Assembly (NCBI RefSeq): GCF_025352645.1
Contig: NZ_JANXSO010000126.1
Location: 1 to 64,000, forward strand
Source of the DNA: Iodobacter sp.
Lineage (GTDB): Bacteria; Pseudomonadota; Gammaproteobacteria; Burkholderiales; Chitinibacteraceae
DNA: 64,000 bases
Direction: 5' to 3'
The notes below the pieces were generated by a model. It was not told the DNA's origin, did no database searches, and saw nothing but the letters and a program-made list of their open reading frames with translations. The translations under genes and the position numbers were made by a program. Shown here in pieces: positions 9,013-18,831 of this stretch (the first letter of the stretch is position 1; each line of letters begins with the position of its first letter).

Positions 9013-9519
9013 TACAATTCTCTGTATTCTTACCAAGCAATTCAGTACGGCAATAGAAAAACACAACCACCAAAAAATGCTAGCGAATAAGCTAGATTTA
9101 AAGATAAATAAATGATATCTATTTCGACTTAAAACTTACTTAATATTCTATTTTTAATTAATGAAATATTCTTATTCCAAAAACAATAAGCAAGCCAAAC
9201 GCGGATATTGCTAAGCGGGGACGCAAGCAATACAGCGGTGAGGCCTCACAAACGCAGCCCGCAATGTATCGTTTTTAAATGAAATTCGAATCATCATGCA
9301 CTCTTACATCACCCTATTACACCGCAAGTCTTACTTGTTCGCATGTGCATTATTTACATCCAAACGAGCAAAGCCTGCCCCAGAGTCTCCAGAGCAGGCA
9401 AGGCGTAAGAAAAAAACAATTAACAAACGCTATTTATAAAGGATAAACCAAGTTTTTCAGCAGCTTAGGCTTACAAGGAGGCTGGTGAAATTATTTTCAA
9501 AGCCGACACAATACTGTAA
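9013..9519. other. intergenic region, no gene seen
   Basis: A 507-base AT-rich gap between two minus-strand genes. It must hold the symporter promoter. A weak hairpin-like GCCTGC..GCAGGC pair occurs at about 9373-9398 without a following T-tract. No convincing gene, RNA or operator was found. Confidence 0.4.
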
Positions 9520-10728
9520 TCAACCAAACCTCAAATGATACTTAAAACCCTTAAAGTAAGGAAAAAACTGCCTGTGTAAAGCGATAAAAGTAAGGCTACC
9601 AATCAGGCCCAGCGTTAACCAAGGCAGGCTTGGCGTATTCAAGCTACGCGCGTTATCGAGTAAAAACCCTCCGCCGGTATAACCAAACAAGCCGCCCAAA
9701 GCCAAGCCCATTCGCCCCATTCCCATATAGCTGGCCCTTGCCTCTGGTTGGGCAAAACGGGCCAATAGCGCTTCTCTAGCTGGCTCGGTAATTAATGTGC
9801 CCAAATAAAAGAACGTCAGCACCACAAAGGCCGCCACAATCCCACTCACCAAAGCCATCGCGGTCATGCTGATGCTCATTAAAGCAATCCCCGCCAAAAC
9901 CCGTGTTTCTAAGCTGAAATAACGCTCGCCTAATCTTGCCAAAGGATAAAGTAAGCACAATGCCAGCATGGCATCCAAGCTATACATCCAGCCCACCGCC
10001 TGTGCCGTGCCTGCCAATTGTTTTATCACCACAGGCATCAACAGCATGATTTGCACACAGAGCACGTAATAGCCGCTGAGCGTCAGCACAAACACCAAAA
10101 AAGGCTTATCAGCCAGCACCGTACGAATTGCTGCCATTGCCGAAGTCCGTTTTGCGGCTACTTTATAAGCAGGCAAGAAAATAGCGTTGACCAAGGCCGT
10201 TAATATAAAGGCCGCGCAGCCGCCCATCGCCACCCAATAAAAATCAAAAATCAGCAACCATGAGCCAATCAAAGCCCCCAACATGGCGGCGGCGCTCTCT
10301 TGCATCATGAGCAGCGAATAAAAACGATTACGCTCTGCTGGGCGAGTCAGCTTAATAATTAAAGCGCTACGGGGCGGATCAAATAACATGCCACCTAAGC
10401 CAGATAGCACGCAGGAAAAAACCAAAATACTGGGGTGACTGGCCCATGCCATCACGGCAAAACCTGCCGCCCGCAGCAGCATCCCAGCCACAATCAAAGG
10501 TTTTGCCCCAAAGCGATCCGCCAAAGAGCCACCAATTAAACCCAACCCCTGCTGCGATAACTGCCGCACACCCAAGGCCAAACCCACAGCGGCGGCAGCC
10601 CAGCCTAGTTGGTCTACAAAATGCAGACTGATCAGTGGAAACACCAAAAAGAACCCACACACCACCAGCATATTATCCAACATAATAAAACGCCGCCCCA
10701 AGCGCCTTGCCCGCTCTGCCCCTGCCAT
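9520..10728 (-). CDS. mdtH: MFS drug exporter, MdtH-like
   Basis: This 402-residue major facilitator protein has about 12 hydrophobic segments. It strongly resembles E. coli MdtH: FIMLDNMLVVCGFFLVFPLI, FVDQLGWAAAAVGLALGVRQ, GGSLADRFGAKPLIVAGMLL, SGLGGMLFDPPRSALIIKL and a late LITEPAREALLARFAQPEAR. MdtH is a proton-driven efflux pump giving mild quinolone resistance; the substrate here is unknown. The start at 10728 has AGGGGC upstream and aligns with the E. coli N-terminus; a longer frame to 10791 would add 21 unlikely residues. It is divergent from a LysR regulator that may control it. Confidence 0.88.
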   Translation of the reverse strand: MAGAERARRLGRRFIMLDNMLVVCGFFLVFPLISLHFVDQLGWAAAAVGLALGVRQLSQQGLGLIGGSLADRFGAKPLIVAGMLLRAAGFAVMAWASHPSILVFSCVLSGLGGMLFDPPRSALIIKLTRPAERNRFYSLLMMQESAAAMLGALIGSWLLIFDFYWVAMGGCAAFILTALVNAIFLPAYKVAAKRTSAMAAIRTVLADKPFLVFVLTLSGYYVLCVQIMLLMPVVIKQLAGTAQAVGWMYSLDAMLALCLLYPLARLGERYFSLETRVLAGIALMSISMTAMALVSGIVAAFVVLTFFYLGTLITEPAREALLARFAQPEARASYMGMGRMGLALGGLFGYTGGGFLLDNARSLNTPSLPWLTLGLIGSLTFIALHRQFFPYFKGFKYHLRFG

Positions 10729-10822
10729 TTTCTTGCCCCTATGAATGATTAATGCATATTCTGGGCCGATGACAGTTATTATAGAAGTCATTAACTGGCA
10801 ATATTTAATATAGGTTTTTCTT

Positions 10823-11710
10823 ATGTCTCTTAGCCTTGATGATTTGCAATTACTGCTGGATATCGTGGCCTGTGGCAGTTTTAGCCAAGCAGCGGCTAGG
10901 CGGGGCTGGTCACAGCCTCAGGTTAGCCAACGCGTCAGCCTGCTAGAGGCCGATTTAGGCGCACAGTTATTTCAGCGCCATCGCCGAGGAGCCATTGCCA
11001 CGGCAGCTTGCCTCGCCTTTTTACCTTCAGTCAAAGAAGCCTTAGCCGCGCTAGAAACCGGCCGCCAAACGCTACAAGGCGCACCGGCCCTCCCTAGAAT
11101 GCAGTTAGCCTGTATGCCCTCTTTAGCCTCGGTGATTTTTGGGCCTATTTTGGTGGCGCTCGCCAAAGCACCACTCGAAATCCGCTGCAATAGCGATCAT
11201 TCGCCCAATATCATGGAGCAGCTATTAAGCGGCAAAGCCCAGCTTGGCTTTATCTTAAAATGTCCGCCCATGGCCGGCATTCAGATGGAGCGCATTTGGC
11301 GCTCCCCTATTGTGGCGGTGGTGCACAAACGCCACCCTCTTGCCCGTTCTGGGGTTTTAAGCTTGGCTGAAATTGCCAACCAGCAACTCGCCCCACAATT
11401 TTGGGGAGATGGCTGTGACCAGCTCATCAATCAGCTACGCAGTTATCGCACCGCTAGCGGGCCTATTCACGCCATTCAACCCGCCAGCGCAGCCCGCGAA
11501 ATGGCCATGGAGCATGGCTTTTTAACCTTTATGCCTGAAGTTGCCGTTAAACGAGATTTGCGCGAAGGGCGGCTAATCAAACTAGAGATCAGCGATTTAC
11601 CTGTTTGGGAATGGGAAGTCATGATGGCGTGGCGCAGCGGCAAGCGCCGCGACAGCAGCAAGCAGCTCGTAATTGATACCGTGAGGGCGATGGCAGCGGA
11701 CTGGGCTTAA
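10823..11710 (+). CDS. LysR-family transcriptional regulator
   Basis: This 295-residue protein has an N-terminal winged HTH (about residues 5-63: GSFSQAAARRGWSQPQVSQRVSLLEADLGAQLFQRHRRG) and a C-terminal periplasmic-binding-like effector domain (about 90-290). LysR proteins usually regulate the divergently transcribed neighbour, here the mdtH-like exporter. The 94-base gap between the two starts is the likely operator. The inducer is unknown. The effector domain contains several Cys residues (for example GDGCDQL and KCPPMAG). Confidence 0.92.
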   Translation: MSLSLDDLQLLLDIVACGSFSQAAARRGWSQPQVSQRVSLLEADLGAQLFQRHRRGAIATAACLAFLPSVKEALAALETGRQTLQGAPALPRMQLACMPSLASVIFGPILVALAKAPLEIRCNSDHSPNIMEQLLSGKAQLGFILKCPPMAGIQMERIWRSPIVAVVHKRHPLARSGVLSLAEIANQQLAPQFWGDGCDQLINQLRSYRTASGPIHAIQPASAAREMAMEHGFLTFMPEVAVKRDLREGRLIKLEISDLPVWEWEVMMAWRSGKRRDSSKQLVIDTVRAMAADWA

Positions 11711-11730
11711 AAAAGTAAGAATGATTCCCA

Positions 11731-11784
11731 ACAAAAAACACGAAGAAACAAGCTTAAGCGCCCGTGTTTTTTCGTGCTTTTTGT
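11731..11784. repeat. CACGAA-family inverted repeat, possible terminator
   Basis: ACAAAAAACACGAA (11731-11744) and TTCGTGCTTTTTGT (11771-11784) are inverted with one mismatch in 14. It lies between the convergent LysR and murI genes and could terminate either. The arms match the CCACGAAAAACAC family seen at 26188-26353 and 56733-56910. Confidence 0.7.
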
Positions 11785-11812
11785 GGATTAACCATTTTTA
11801 GCCTAAGCGTGA

Positions 11813-12625
11813 TTACAGATTCACCCGCTCAATCTTATTTAAACTGCGCCCCAAAAAGCGCTCGCCCACACTTTGGAATTTAACCGGCACGTCGGTCACG
11901 TAAAAGCGGTATTCCGGCGCCTGGTGGCTTGGGTTGGCCATGCCAGAAGACTGCAATAAATCAGCCGCTTGGTCGGCAATGGATAAGGCCGAATCAACTA
12001 GTTTCATTCTCCCCCCCACCACGTCTAAAAGCAGCGGCTTAATCAGCGGATAGTGGGTACAGCCCAGAACCAGTGTGTCGATTTTTTCTACAAAGACCGG
12101 TTTTAAGTATTCCTGCGCCGTCAGTTTAGTCACCGGATGATCTAGCCAGCCCTCTTCTACCAGCGGCACAAACAGCGGGCAAGCCTGTGAATACACACGA
12201 TAGCTCGGTTTAATTTGATGAATGGCACGGGCATAGGCGTTAGAGTTGATGGTGGCTGGCGTGCCAATCACGCCAATTCCTCCCGTCCAACTCACCTCTA
12301 CAGCACTTTTAGCGCCCGCCTCAATCACGTCCAATACCGGCACATTGGCATTGGCTCGCACCAAATCCGCCGCCACCGCCGCCATGGTATTACAGGCAAT
12401 GATCAGCATTTTTACCTGCTGATTTTGCAAAAACAGGGCAATTTCTTGAGTAAAGTGGGCAATGGTATCCACCGATTTCACCCCGTAAGGCACACGGGCG
12501 GTATCACCAAAATAAATAATATTTTCAAACGGCAGTCTGTCCATCAAGGCGCGCACTACGGTTAAACCGCCAACGCCAGAATCAAACACGCCAATAGGAT
12601 GGGAAGGAAGAGATGGATTTTGCAT
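11813..12625 (-). CDS. murI: glutamate racemase
   Basis: MurI interconverts L- and D-glutamate in the cytoplasm, supplying D-glutamate for peptidoglycan. All hallmarks are present: GVFDSGVGGLTVVRAL with the conserved Asp-Ser near the N-terminus, catalytic Cys in IIACNTMAA (about residue 72) and catalytic Cys in LGCTHYPLI (about 183). The 270-residue length is standard from the ATG at 12625. A longer frame to 12697 would add 24 residues with no family match, and neither start has a strong ribosome site. Confidence 0.95.
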   Translation of the reverse strand: MQNPSLPSHPIGVFDSGVGGLTVVRALMDRLPFENIIYFGDTARVPYGVKSVDTIAHFTQEIALFLQNQQVKMLIIACNTMAAVAADLVRANANVPVLDVIEAGAKSAVEVSWTGGIGVIGTPATINSNAYARAIHQIKPSYRVYSQACPLFVPLVEEGWLDHPVTKLTAQEYLKPVFVEKIDTLVLGCTHYPLIKPLLLDVVGGRMKLVDSALSIADQAADLLQSSGMANPSHQAPEYRFYVTDVPVKFQSVGERFLGRSLNKIERVNL

Positions 12626-12809
12626 GGAATGGTATTTTACGCTGGAGTACCGATCTGGGCGAGCTGGATATTTCGGTAATTCGGGCATATAGCGCATATT
12701 TTTAGTGATAAAACCGAAAAACCCTTAAACATAATTTTTTTTGCTTAGCGCATATGGGGGTTCAGCCTCCCTAGGATGCTTTGCTCCCAATGAGAGTGCA
12801 GAATTGCGC

Positions 12810-12846
12810 CAATAAAAAATGGCCCGTTCCATTGAAACGGGCCACC
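12810..12846 (-). terminator. terminator of the POT transporter gene
   Basis: On the minus strand, GGCCCGTT and AACGGGCC pair around a short loop, followed by ATTTTTTATT. It sits just after the stop of the peptide transporter gene. Confidence 0.85.
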
Positions 12847-12872
12847 ACTTAAACATCAGAACTTAAAAGAAT

Positions 12873-14255
12873 TTAAGCCGTTACGCCTTGATGCATCATT
12901 TTTTGCAGTTTCTTGGTCGACAAGAGCAAGAGCGCCGCAGCGGCCATCGCCATCCCTACAAATAGCATGAAGAATTCATAGATGCCGTTAATTTGGTAGC
13001 CCATAAAGCTTGGGATAGCTTGGCCCGCTTCTGGATAGAAACCCGCCAAGATACCGGCAAACCAGTTGGCCGCCGCGCTGGCGGTAAACCAAACCGCCAT
13101 CAAAAGCGATGCAAAGCGGGCTGGAGCGAGCTTATTCACCAAGGACAAACCAATCGGAGAAAGACATAACTCACCCATGGTGTGCAGCCAGTACATCGTC
13201 ACCAACCACATGATCGATACTTTTACGCCTGGCTCGATATGCTTTACTGCCATCGCAATCACGATATAACCAAAACCTAGGAACAGCAGGCCCCAAGCCA
13301 TCTTGGTTGGTGAGCTTGGCTCTGCGCCGCGCTTAGAAAGAAAAGTCCATACTGACGCCAATACTGGTGCAAAAATCAGCACAAACACTGGGTTTAAAGA
13401 CTGAAACCATGAAGTTGGCACGGTAAAGCCCAGCACTTCACGATCAAGCGATTCGGCAGCAAAGAAAGTCAGCGAGACGCCCGCTTGCTCAAATGCAGAC
13501 CAAAAGAAAATCACGAAAAATGACAATACGCCAATCACGATAATGCGTTCGATATCCACTTGAGTCAGCGGTGTATCGCGGATAGCACGCTCTTCTGCAC
13601 TGATTTTACCTGGTGCCAAGCCGATCAATTTTCCTGCCGGATCAACCAGATACTTGTCACGAAAGCTAATAAAGATCACTAAGGAAATCAGCATACCCAC
13701 GCCAGCAGTCAAGAATCCCCAACGAAAATCTGCAGGGTTACCCGTATCGCCCAAAGCGCCACAAATCAGTGGTGCCATAAACGAGCCTAAGTTAATCCCC
13801 ATATAAAAAATGGTATAGGCAGTGTCTTTACGGCTGTCGTTTGGCTCGTAAAGCTGGCCAACCATGGTTGAGATATTGGGTTTAAAAAAGCCATTTCCCG
13901 CAATAATAAAACCTAGGCCACTGTAGAACAGCGGGATCGCAATTTTAGCTTCTTGAAACCAAGTACCTGCAAAAAAGAGCAAAAACTGGCCCAAGGCCAT
14001 CAATAAACCACCCACAACAATAGAGCGGCGATTGCCCCAGAAACGATCGGCGACGTAGCCGCCAACCAGCGGAGCCAGATACACCAAGCCCGTGTATTGC
14101 CCATACAGCGCCGAGGTAAAGTGCTTGTCAAAAGACAATGCAGAAATCATAAACAGCGCTAATAAAGCACGGTTACCGTAGTAAGAAAAGCGCTCCCACA
14201 TTTCAGTGGCGAATAAAAGGTAGAGGCCTTTAGGGTGGCTAGGCTGATTTGCCAT
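12873..14255 (-). CDS. proton-dependent oligopeptide transporter (POT/PTR)
   Basis: This 460-residue MFS-type inner-membrane symporter resembles DtpA/DtpT di- and tripeptide:proton transporters. It has the POT signature ExxERFxYY (EMWERFSYYGNRALLALF, about residues 18-35), the PTR2 motif region FYMGINLGSFMAPLICGALG (about 146-165), and the MGELCLSPIGLSLVNKLAPA motif in the second half (about 355-374). The start at 14255 has AAGGAT seven bases upstream. It stands alone with its own terminator. Confidence 0.93.
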   Translation of the reverse strand: MANQPSHPKGLYLLFATEMWERFSYYGNRALLALFMISALSFDKHFTSALYGQYTGLVYLAPLVGGYVADRFWGNRRSIVVGGLLMALGQFLLFFAGTWFQEAKIAIPLFYSGLGFIIAGNGFFKPNISTMVGQLYEPNDSRKDTAYTIFYMGINLGSFMAPLICGALGDTGNPADFRWGFLTAGVGMLISLVIFISFRDKYLVDPAGKLIGLAPGKISAEERAIRDTPLTQVDIERIIVIGVLSFFVIFFWSAFEQAGVSLTFFAAESLDREVLGFTVPTSWFQSLNPVFVLIFAPVLASVWTFLSKRGAEPSSPTKMAWGLLFLGFGYIVIAMAVKHIEPGVKVSIMWLVTMYWLHTMGELCLSPIGLSLVNKLAPARFASLLMAVWFTASAAANWFAGILAGFYPEAGQAIPSFMGYQINGIYEFFMLFVGMAMAAAALLLLSTKKLQKMMHQGVTA

Positions 14256-14876
14256 CTGGGCATCCTTTGTAAGTATCAAGTGTTGTATTGCTACTATTAA
14301 TACCTTACAAACGTAGCGGTGCGTTACTTAAAAATCCCACTTTTACAGAGGTAATTTTCACAACTACGGAACTAACAACGCAAAAATTGAACTAAGGCGA
14401 CGTAAATAGTATTGTTTTTAAACGTGCAAAATGCCCGCTACACCGCGTAAATACTTACTTTCAGCAGAGATCGATTTTCTATATTAAGCAATTTAGGCCA
14501 ATGCAGAGTTAAAGCAGCCAGAGCATCGCTCTTTATGCCGTAATCGTGCTTGATTTAGCGCATATATTGGCATTTTATGCTGATGACAATAGCATAAAAT
14601 ATTGTGGATTTAGAATAACGGGGAATGGGAGGTGAAAAAATTGCTAATATCATCAGCTTGCTCAAAGCCAAAACAAGCAATCAATTACTTACGAAATAAG
14701 AAATGTATCTAGCTTTACGAAAGCCATCTTGCAACACGCAAAGCGCCGCTCACAAAAAGCATAAATGTAGTAAGCACACGACTGGCCGTACCCTAGTTAA
14801 ATATCAGGCGTAACCAGCCGTGCCCCCTAGCCGCAGAGTGAGTTTGAAGCAAAGTAAGGCTTTTTAAGCGCTGCAA
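14256..14876. other. intergenic region with one strong inverted repeat
   Basis: A 621-base gap without a convincing gene. It must contain the POT promoter and the 3' end of the copper-cluster transcript. The only clear structure is a 10-bp perfect stem at 14572-14600. Confidence 0.4.
14572..14600. repeat. perfect 10-bp inverted repeat
   Basis: ATTTTATGCT (14572-14581) and AGCATAAAAT (14591-14600) are exact reverse complements separated by nine bases. There is no T-tract, so it is a poor terminator; it could be an operator or a decayed repeat. Confidence 0.6.
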
Positions 14877-15347
14877 TTAATGGAAATGCCCTTCTGCCGC
14901 TTTAGCGCCCACTTCACGCTCTTGCACCATTACCGACACCTCAACCGCGCCTGATTTTTTAAACTGTAATTTCAGCGGAAATTTATCCCCCGCCTTTAAG
15001 GGTTGCTTTAGGCCAAACATCATGAGGTGATAGCCCATACCCGGCTTCATCTTAATGGTTTCACCCGCCTTCACTTCCAGCTCATTAATCTGGCGCATTT
15101 TCATGACGTCCCCTTCCATGCTCATGGTATGCAGCTCAACCCTCTCGGCACGCTCTGTGCTGGCAGTAAGCAGCACATCGGCTTCGCCTTTATTTTCAAG
15201 CCCGATATAGGCCGCGCCAACGTCCTTACCAGGCAGTGTTGGCACCGAAAAAGGATGAACCACTCGAATATCACCCGCCTTGTATTCATGGGCAAACGCC
15301 GAAACAGACAAAATGGAAGAAGCGAGTAATACGGCGATTTTTTTCAT
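14877..15347 (-). CDS. PCuAC-family periplasmic copper chaperone
   Basis: This 156-residue secreted protein has a signal peptide (MKKIAVLLASSILSVSAFA) and a PCuAC cupredoxin-like domain. The copper-binding pattern His-x-Met...Met...His-x-Met is visible as HTMSMEGDVMKM followed by GMGYHLMMFGL. PCuAC proteins carry Cu(I) in the periplasm, typically toward the Cu-A site of cytochrome oxidase. The protein ends in a His-rich tail (GHFH). I chose the ATG at 15347, preceded by AGGGAT; the longer frame to 15434 places residues before a normal signal peptide. It lies about 200 bases downstream of the MbnP-MbnH-barrel genes on the same strand. Confidence 0.92.
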   Translation of the reverse strand: MKKIAVLLASSILSVSAFAHEYKAGDIRVVHPFSVPTLPGKDVGAAYIGLENKGEADVLLTASTERAERVELHTMSMEGDVMKMRQINELEVKAGETIKMKPGMGYHLMMFGLKQPLKAGDKFPLKLQFKKSGAVEVSVMVQEREVGAKAAEGHFH

Positions 15348-15545
15348 TTTTAGAATCCCTGATTTAATAAAAGTAGAACATGGTTTTAAAAAGTTGCTGC
15401 GAAGCAATAAATCAGTCACGTAGGGCGGGTGCAAGCCAATCCTATCAACTTAAGGGCACTGTTGATCGTTAAACCTTAAGCCGATAACCTTTTTCTTCTA
15501 CAGAAATTGTGCAGATACTTACGCCCAACATGAAATACTTAACCA

Positions 15546-16673
15546 TCAATACACCCGCACACTCATCTGCCATTGCAACATCGCCAAATGATTAGATTCA
15601 CCACTACGCTGGGTTTGGTAAAGCTCTAACGCCAGCAAATGCGCGGGATGCGCTTGCCATGCTAGGCGTAGCCCAGTTTGGTACGGCTGCTCATCACTAT
15701 TGGCGATGCCGTTTTTACTGGCGATTTGCGCAGCGTTAAAACCCACTAACTGATGGCTGATCCCCATCCATTCATGGCGCAGCGCCAGCTTGATGGTTTC
15801 GGTGATCTTGATCCCACCCTCAAACGCTAAGCTGTTTAGCTCCCCTTTATAAGCAACGCGACCCAGCGTGCTTTCAAGCTGACCGTCCTGCTGCTGCCAG
15901 CTCCACGCTGATTGCAGCCAGTATTGATTCCCCTGCCAGCCAGCCTTTGCGCGCAGCAACGTGGATTTGCCAGCCAAGCAATCTGTGAGCCTACCGCAGC
16001 CCACCGCCTGCCCAGCATGACTATGCCCGCTATGCGCGTCAGTGACTAAGGAACGATTTACCTCAGATAAATACGCAGCATGGCCTGCCACAAACCAAGG
16101 GCCATCCTGCCATACTAAGCCTGCAGTCCACATCGCACTTTCTGCCCCTGGATAGCCGTGGCCATTAAAAACACCCGCGTGCGCCGTCAGATTACCCATG
16201 GTATAGCGCAGAGCTAAGCCATCTTCGTGCCAGTGATCATCAGCTAATACCGTATAAAGCCATAAATCAGGTAGCGCCCATGGGCTTAATCCGGCATCGG
16301 CAAACACGGGGGACTGCCGCCCCAAGGCCATCTGAGCCGTTGCTACCTGATAACGAATCACCGCATGATCCAGCACCATGCTCTGCTCGTGTTCGTCGTA
16401 AGCAGCCACCAATAGCGTATCCACTTCTGGCGTCCAGCGTTGCCGCCATTCCAAGCCAGAGCCCCCATACCACGCGCCGCGCCGGTCATCCCTGTTGCTA
16501 CCCAATACGGGCAGGGTGCTGGGCCATGCAGAATCGCCGCTCAGATAACGGATATCAGCCAGCAGATTAATTTGCGTATCACCAGCACTTTGATCATGTG
16601 GCCCATCGTGAGCGATGGCGTTATTTGCTGCGGCGAGGATCAGCGAAGCGCTGATCATTAATAAATTTTTCAT
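15546..16673 (-). CDS. His-rich outer-membrane beta-barrel, copper locus
   Basis: This 375-residue protein has a signal peptide ending near NNAIA, then AHDGPHDQ. Much of the mature chain is alternating aromatic/polar strands (for example YWLQSAWSWQQQ and LALRHEWMGISHQ), as expected of an outer-membrane barrel. It ends in an aromatic residue (VRVY), as many barrels do. A His-rich loop (DAHSGHSHAGQ) and a CGRLTDC loop could bind metal. It overlaps the mbnH gene by 53 bases on the same strand, so it is in one operon with mbnP and mbnH. I do not recognise a named family; a role in copper passage across the outer membrane is inference from context. Confidence 0.65.
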   Translation of the reverse strand: MKNLLMISASLILAAANNAIAHDGPHDQSAGDTQINLLADIRYLSGDSAWPSTLPVLGSNRDDRRGAWYGGSGLEWRQRWTPEVDTLLVAAYDEHEQSMVLDHAVIRYQVATAQMALGRQSPVFADAGLSPWALPDLWLYTVLADDHWHEDGLALRYTMGNLTAHAGVFNGHGYPGAESAMWTAGLVWQDGPWFVAGHAAYLSEVNRSLVTDAHSGHSHAGQAVGCGRLTDCLAGKSTLLRAKAGWQGNQYWLQSAWSWQQQDGQLESTLGRVAYKGELNSLAFEGGIKITETIKLALRHEWMGISHQLVGFNAAQIASKNGIANSDEQPYQTGLRLAWQAHPAHLLALELYQTQRSGESNHLAMLQWQMSVRVY

Positions 16674-17763
16674 CAGTGAGTGTCTTTAAAAAGGCGACGA
16701 TATTGGCTTTGTCTTGCTCGTTTAGCTGAATACGAACAATCAAATCGCTTTTAAACGGATTAAGACGGCCATCCCCGCTATGCGGGCCAGTCTTGATTTC
16801 ACGCCCACCTGCGGCATAAAAATCCAGGGCTTCTTCCAGCGTAGCGATACTGCCATCGTGCATATAGGGTGCGGTGAGCGCCACATTGCGTAAGCTTGGC
16901 GCACGAAACATGCCCATATCACCTGCCACACCGCTCAGCTCAAACAAGCCTCGGTTAGGCTCGGGAAAGCCCCCTTTGCCATCGATATTGTAAAGACCGG
17001 TGTTATGAAACAGCGTCTCTGCCGTGTTAGAGCCGGCGTGACGTACCTGATCATTAAAATTAAAGCTGCCGTGGCAGTGAAAGCACTCCGCCTGCTCACC
17101 AAAAAACAGATCTTTACCACGCAGCTCGGCAGAAGATAGCGTGGCCCTGCCCTGCAAATACTGATCATATTTAGAAGAAGCAGAAATCAGCCCACGCTGA
17201 AAAGTGGCAATGGCTTTAATGATCTGGCTAAAGCCGATCGGCTCACTAGGAAAAACCTCTGCAAAGCGCTGCACAGACTCACGATCAGCCTGAAAACGCG
17301 CCAGCACCGTGGCTTTATTCTGGTCATTGATGCCCATTTCCACCGGATGCTCGGCAAACAAGGGCACTTCCATTTGGCGCTCTAGCGTAACCAACGCAGG
17401 ATTAGCCCAAGTGTAAGTGCTGTGCCAAGCCACATTGGCCAGATTCTGCGCATTACGCGGCGTGTGTTCACCGGTAGAGCCTGTCGCCACAGCGCGGCCA
17501 TCTGTAAACGCTTTGCCCTGCTCATGACAGGAAGCACAGCTTTGCTGGCCGTTACCAGACAGCCTTACGTCATAAAACAAGGCGCGGCCCAGCTGAAACT
17601 TGGCCTCGCTCATCGGGTTATCGGCTGGCACCTTGGGGGTGGGAAAATAAAATGGCAGCTCCCATGACCAACTCGCACTCTGGCGAGCCGGATCATCGGT
17701 AGCAGTGCCCGACTGCACGCAGCCGCCGAGCACTAACGCTGCCAGCAGGCAGCGTAAAATCAT
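16621..17763 (-). CDS. mbnH: MbnH-family di-heme enzyme (MauG/CcpA superfamily)
   Basis: This 380-residue predicted lipoprotein (lipobox LGGC, Cys15) has two c-type heme sites: CASCH at 76-80 and CFHCH at 227-231. The surrounding regions (GRALFYDVRLSGNGQQSC, FRAPSLRNVALTAPYMHDGS) are those of the di-heme peroxidase superfamily. The partner gene and length fit the MbnH subfamily. Characterised MbnH oxidises a tryptophan of MbnP to kynurenine to build a copper site. The start overlaps the mbnP stop by four bases (ATGA). This is the pair once called the metallo-mystery pair. Confidence 0.9.
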   Translation of the reverse strand: MILRCLLAALVLGGCVQSGTATDDPARQSASWSWELPFYFPTPKVPADNPMSEAKFQLGRALFYDVRLSGNGQQSCASCHEQGKAFTDGRAVATGSTGEHTPRNAQNLANVAWHSTYTWANPALVTLERQMEVPLFAEHPVEMGINDQNKATVLARFQADRESVQRFAEVFPSEPIGFSQIIKAIATFQRGLISASSKYDQYLQGRATLSSAELRGKDLFFGEQAECFHCHGSFNFNDQVRHAGSNTAETLFHNTGLYNIDGKGGFPEPNRGLFELSGVAGDMGMFRAPSLRNVALTAPYMHDGSIATLEEALDFYAAGGREIKTGPHSGDGRLNPFKSDLIVRIQLNEQDKANIVAFLKTLTDEKFINDQRFADPRRSK

Positions 17764-18698
17764 CTCAATTCAACCTTAAATACTTTAGAGAAACTGCCAT
17801 CGCCCTTAGCTAGGCCCGCATCCTGCTTGCCTGCTGCGGATTCATTCAGATTAAGATCAAGATTATTAAAGATTTGCCCACATTCAGGATCGGTCGGCCC
17901 GCTCATGCACCCCATCGCCCCACCGGCATCTTGGCTAATATCTACCCCTTGCAAGAGGCTGGCTAAATCTAACACCACCCGCTGCTTGGCCACATCAAAG
18001 CTGGCAAAGCGCAGTGGCAAAATATTAGGGTTGCTACAGCTAAATAGATTGGCATTCACCGCATCCGCCTTGCAGCCAGTTGCGCCTAAGTGAAAAAACC
18101 AATTCACTATTTTGCCATTCACCGCGGGCACATCCGGATTAAGCTCTAGCTGCACAAAGCGACGCCCCGCCTGCCAGCTCCAACCCAGCGCCATATTATT
18201 TAATGGCGAAGGTACGGCCATCGTGTCGCTGTGATTCAGAATCACCTCTTTGCCCGCCGCATCTTTGGCGGTATCAGGCACACCCACTTTAAAACTAAGC
18301 CCTACATACTGGCCGCCTGGCGCAGTACCCGTCACCTGCTGGTTTAGCTCTGAGCTACCAACGCAATTACCGGTTTTGTTTTCAAAATCCAGCATCGCCA
18401 CATTCAGGTATTGCGAGGCATTTTGCGTTAGCGCCAGCGGTACTTCCTGCCCTAGGGCATTAATCAGTTTGATATCGTGCACATAAAGACGAGCATCGCG
18501 CAGCTTGGCCGGTGTGGCGCGGCTGCCCAACGCTGGCAGTGTGGTATTACATTCCGCCGTTTGCCCTCCGGCTTTCAGTGCAAACTGCACGGCAAGCGCC
18601 TGATCAGGTAAAGGGCTAAGCGGCGTGGCCGTGGCGTTATCACCACTAGAATTGCAGGCAGACAAAATAAGACAAGCAAGAATTGCATATAAACGCAT
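17760..18698 (-). CDS. mbnP: MbnP-family copper-binding lipoprotein
   Basis: This 312-residue protein has a lipoprotein signal (MRLYAILACLILSAC, Cys15) and several Cys residues in the mature chain (AECNT, GNCVG, GCKAD, FSCSN, GCMSG, PECGQ). This is the pattern of the four-Cys metallo-mystery-pair family now called MbnP. Visible family regions are LRDARLYVHDIKLINALGQ and a Trp-bearing GWSWQAGRRFVQLEL, where a modified Trp could lie. The ATG at 18698 has GGAG seven bases upstream; the in-frame TTG at 18710 overlaps that ribosome site and is unlikely. First gene of the mbnP-mbnH-barrel operon. Confidence 0.9.
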   Translation of the reverse strand: MRLYAILACLILSACNSSGDNATATPLSPLPDQALAVQFALKAGGQTAECNTTLPALGSRATPAKLRDARLYVHDIKLINALGQEVPLALTQNASQYLNVAMLDFENKTGNCVGSSELNQQVTGTAPGGQYVGLSFKVGVPDTAKDAAGKEVILNHSDTMAVPSPLNNMALGWSWQAGRRFVQLELNPDVPAVNGKIVNWFFHLGATGCKADAVNANLFSCSNPNILPLRFASFDVAKQRVVLDLASLLQGVDISQDAGGAMGCMSGPTDPECGQIFNNLDLNLNESAAGKQDAGLAKGDGSFSKVFKVELR

Positions 18699-18831
18699 GG
18701 TTTTCTCCAAACAGCATAAAAAAGCACGCCAGATAAGCTAGGTGCAAAAAGGCTGAACAGATCCATGAATGACGCGCGAGTATTTAAGCAAAAAGACTGA
18801 AAAACCTCAGATCTGTAAGCGCAGAGATTGG

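Noticed and set aside
9373..9398. Possible terminator (GCCTGC..GCAGGC)
   Set aside because: Stem is short and interrupted and no T-tract follows.
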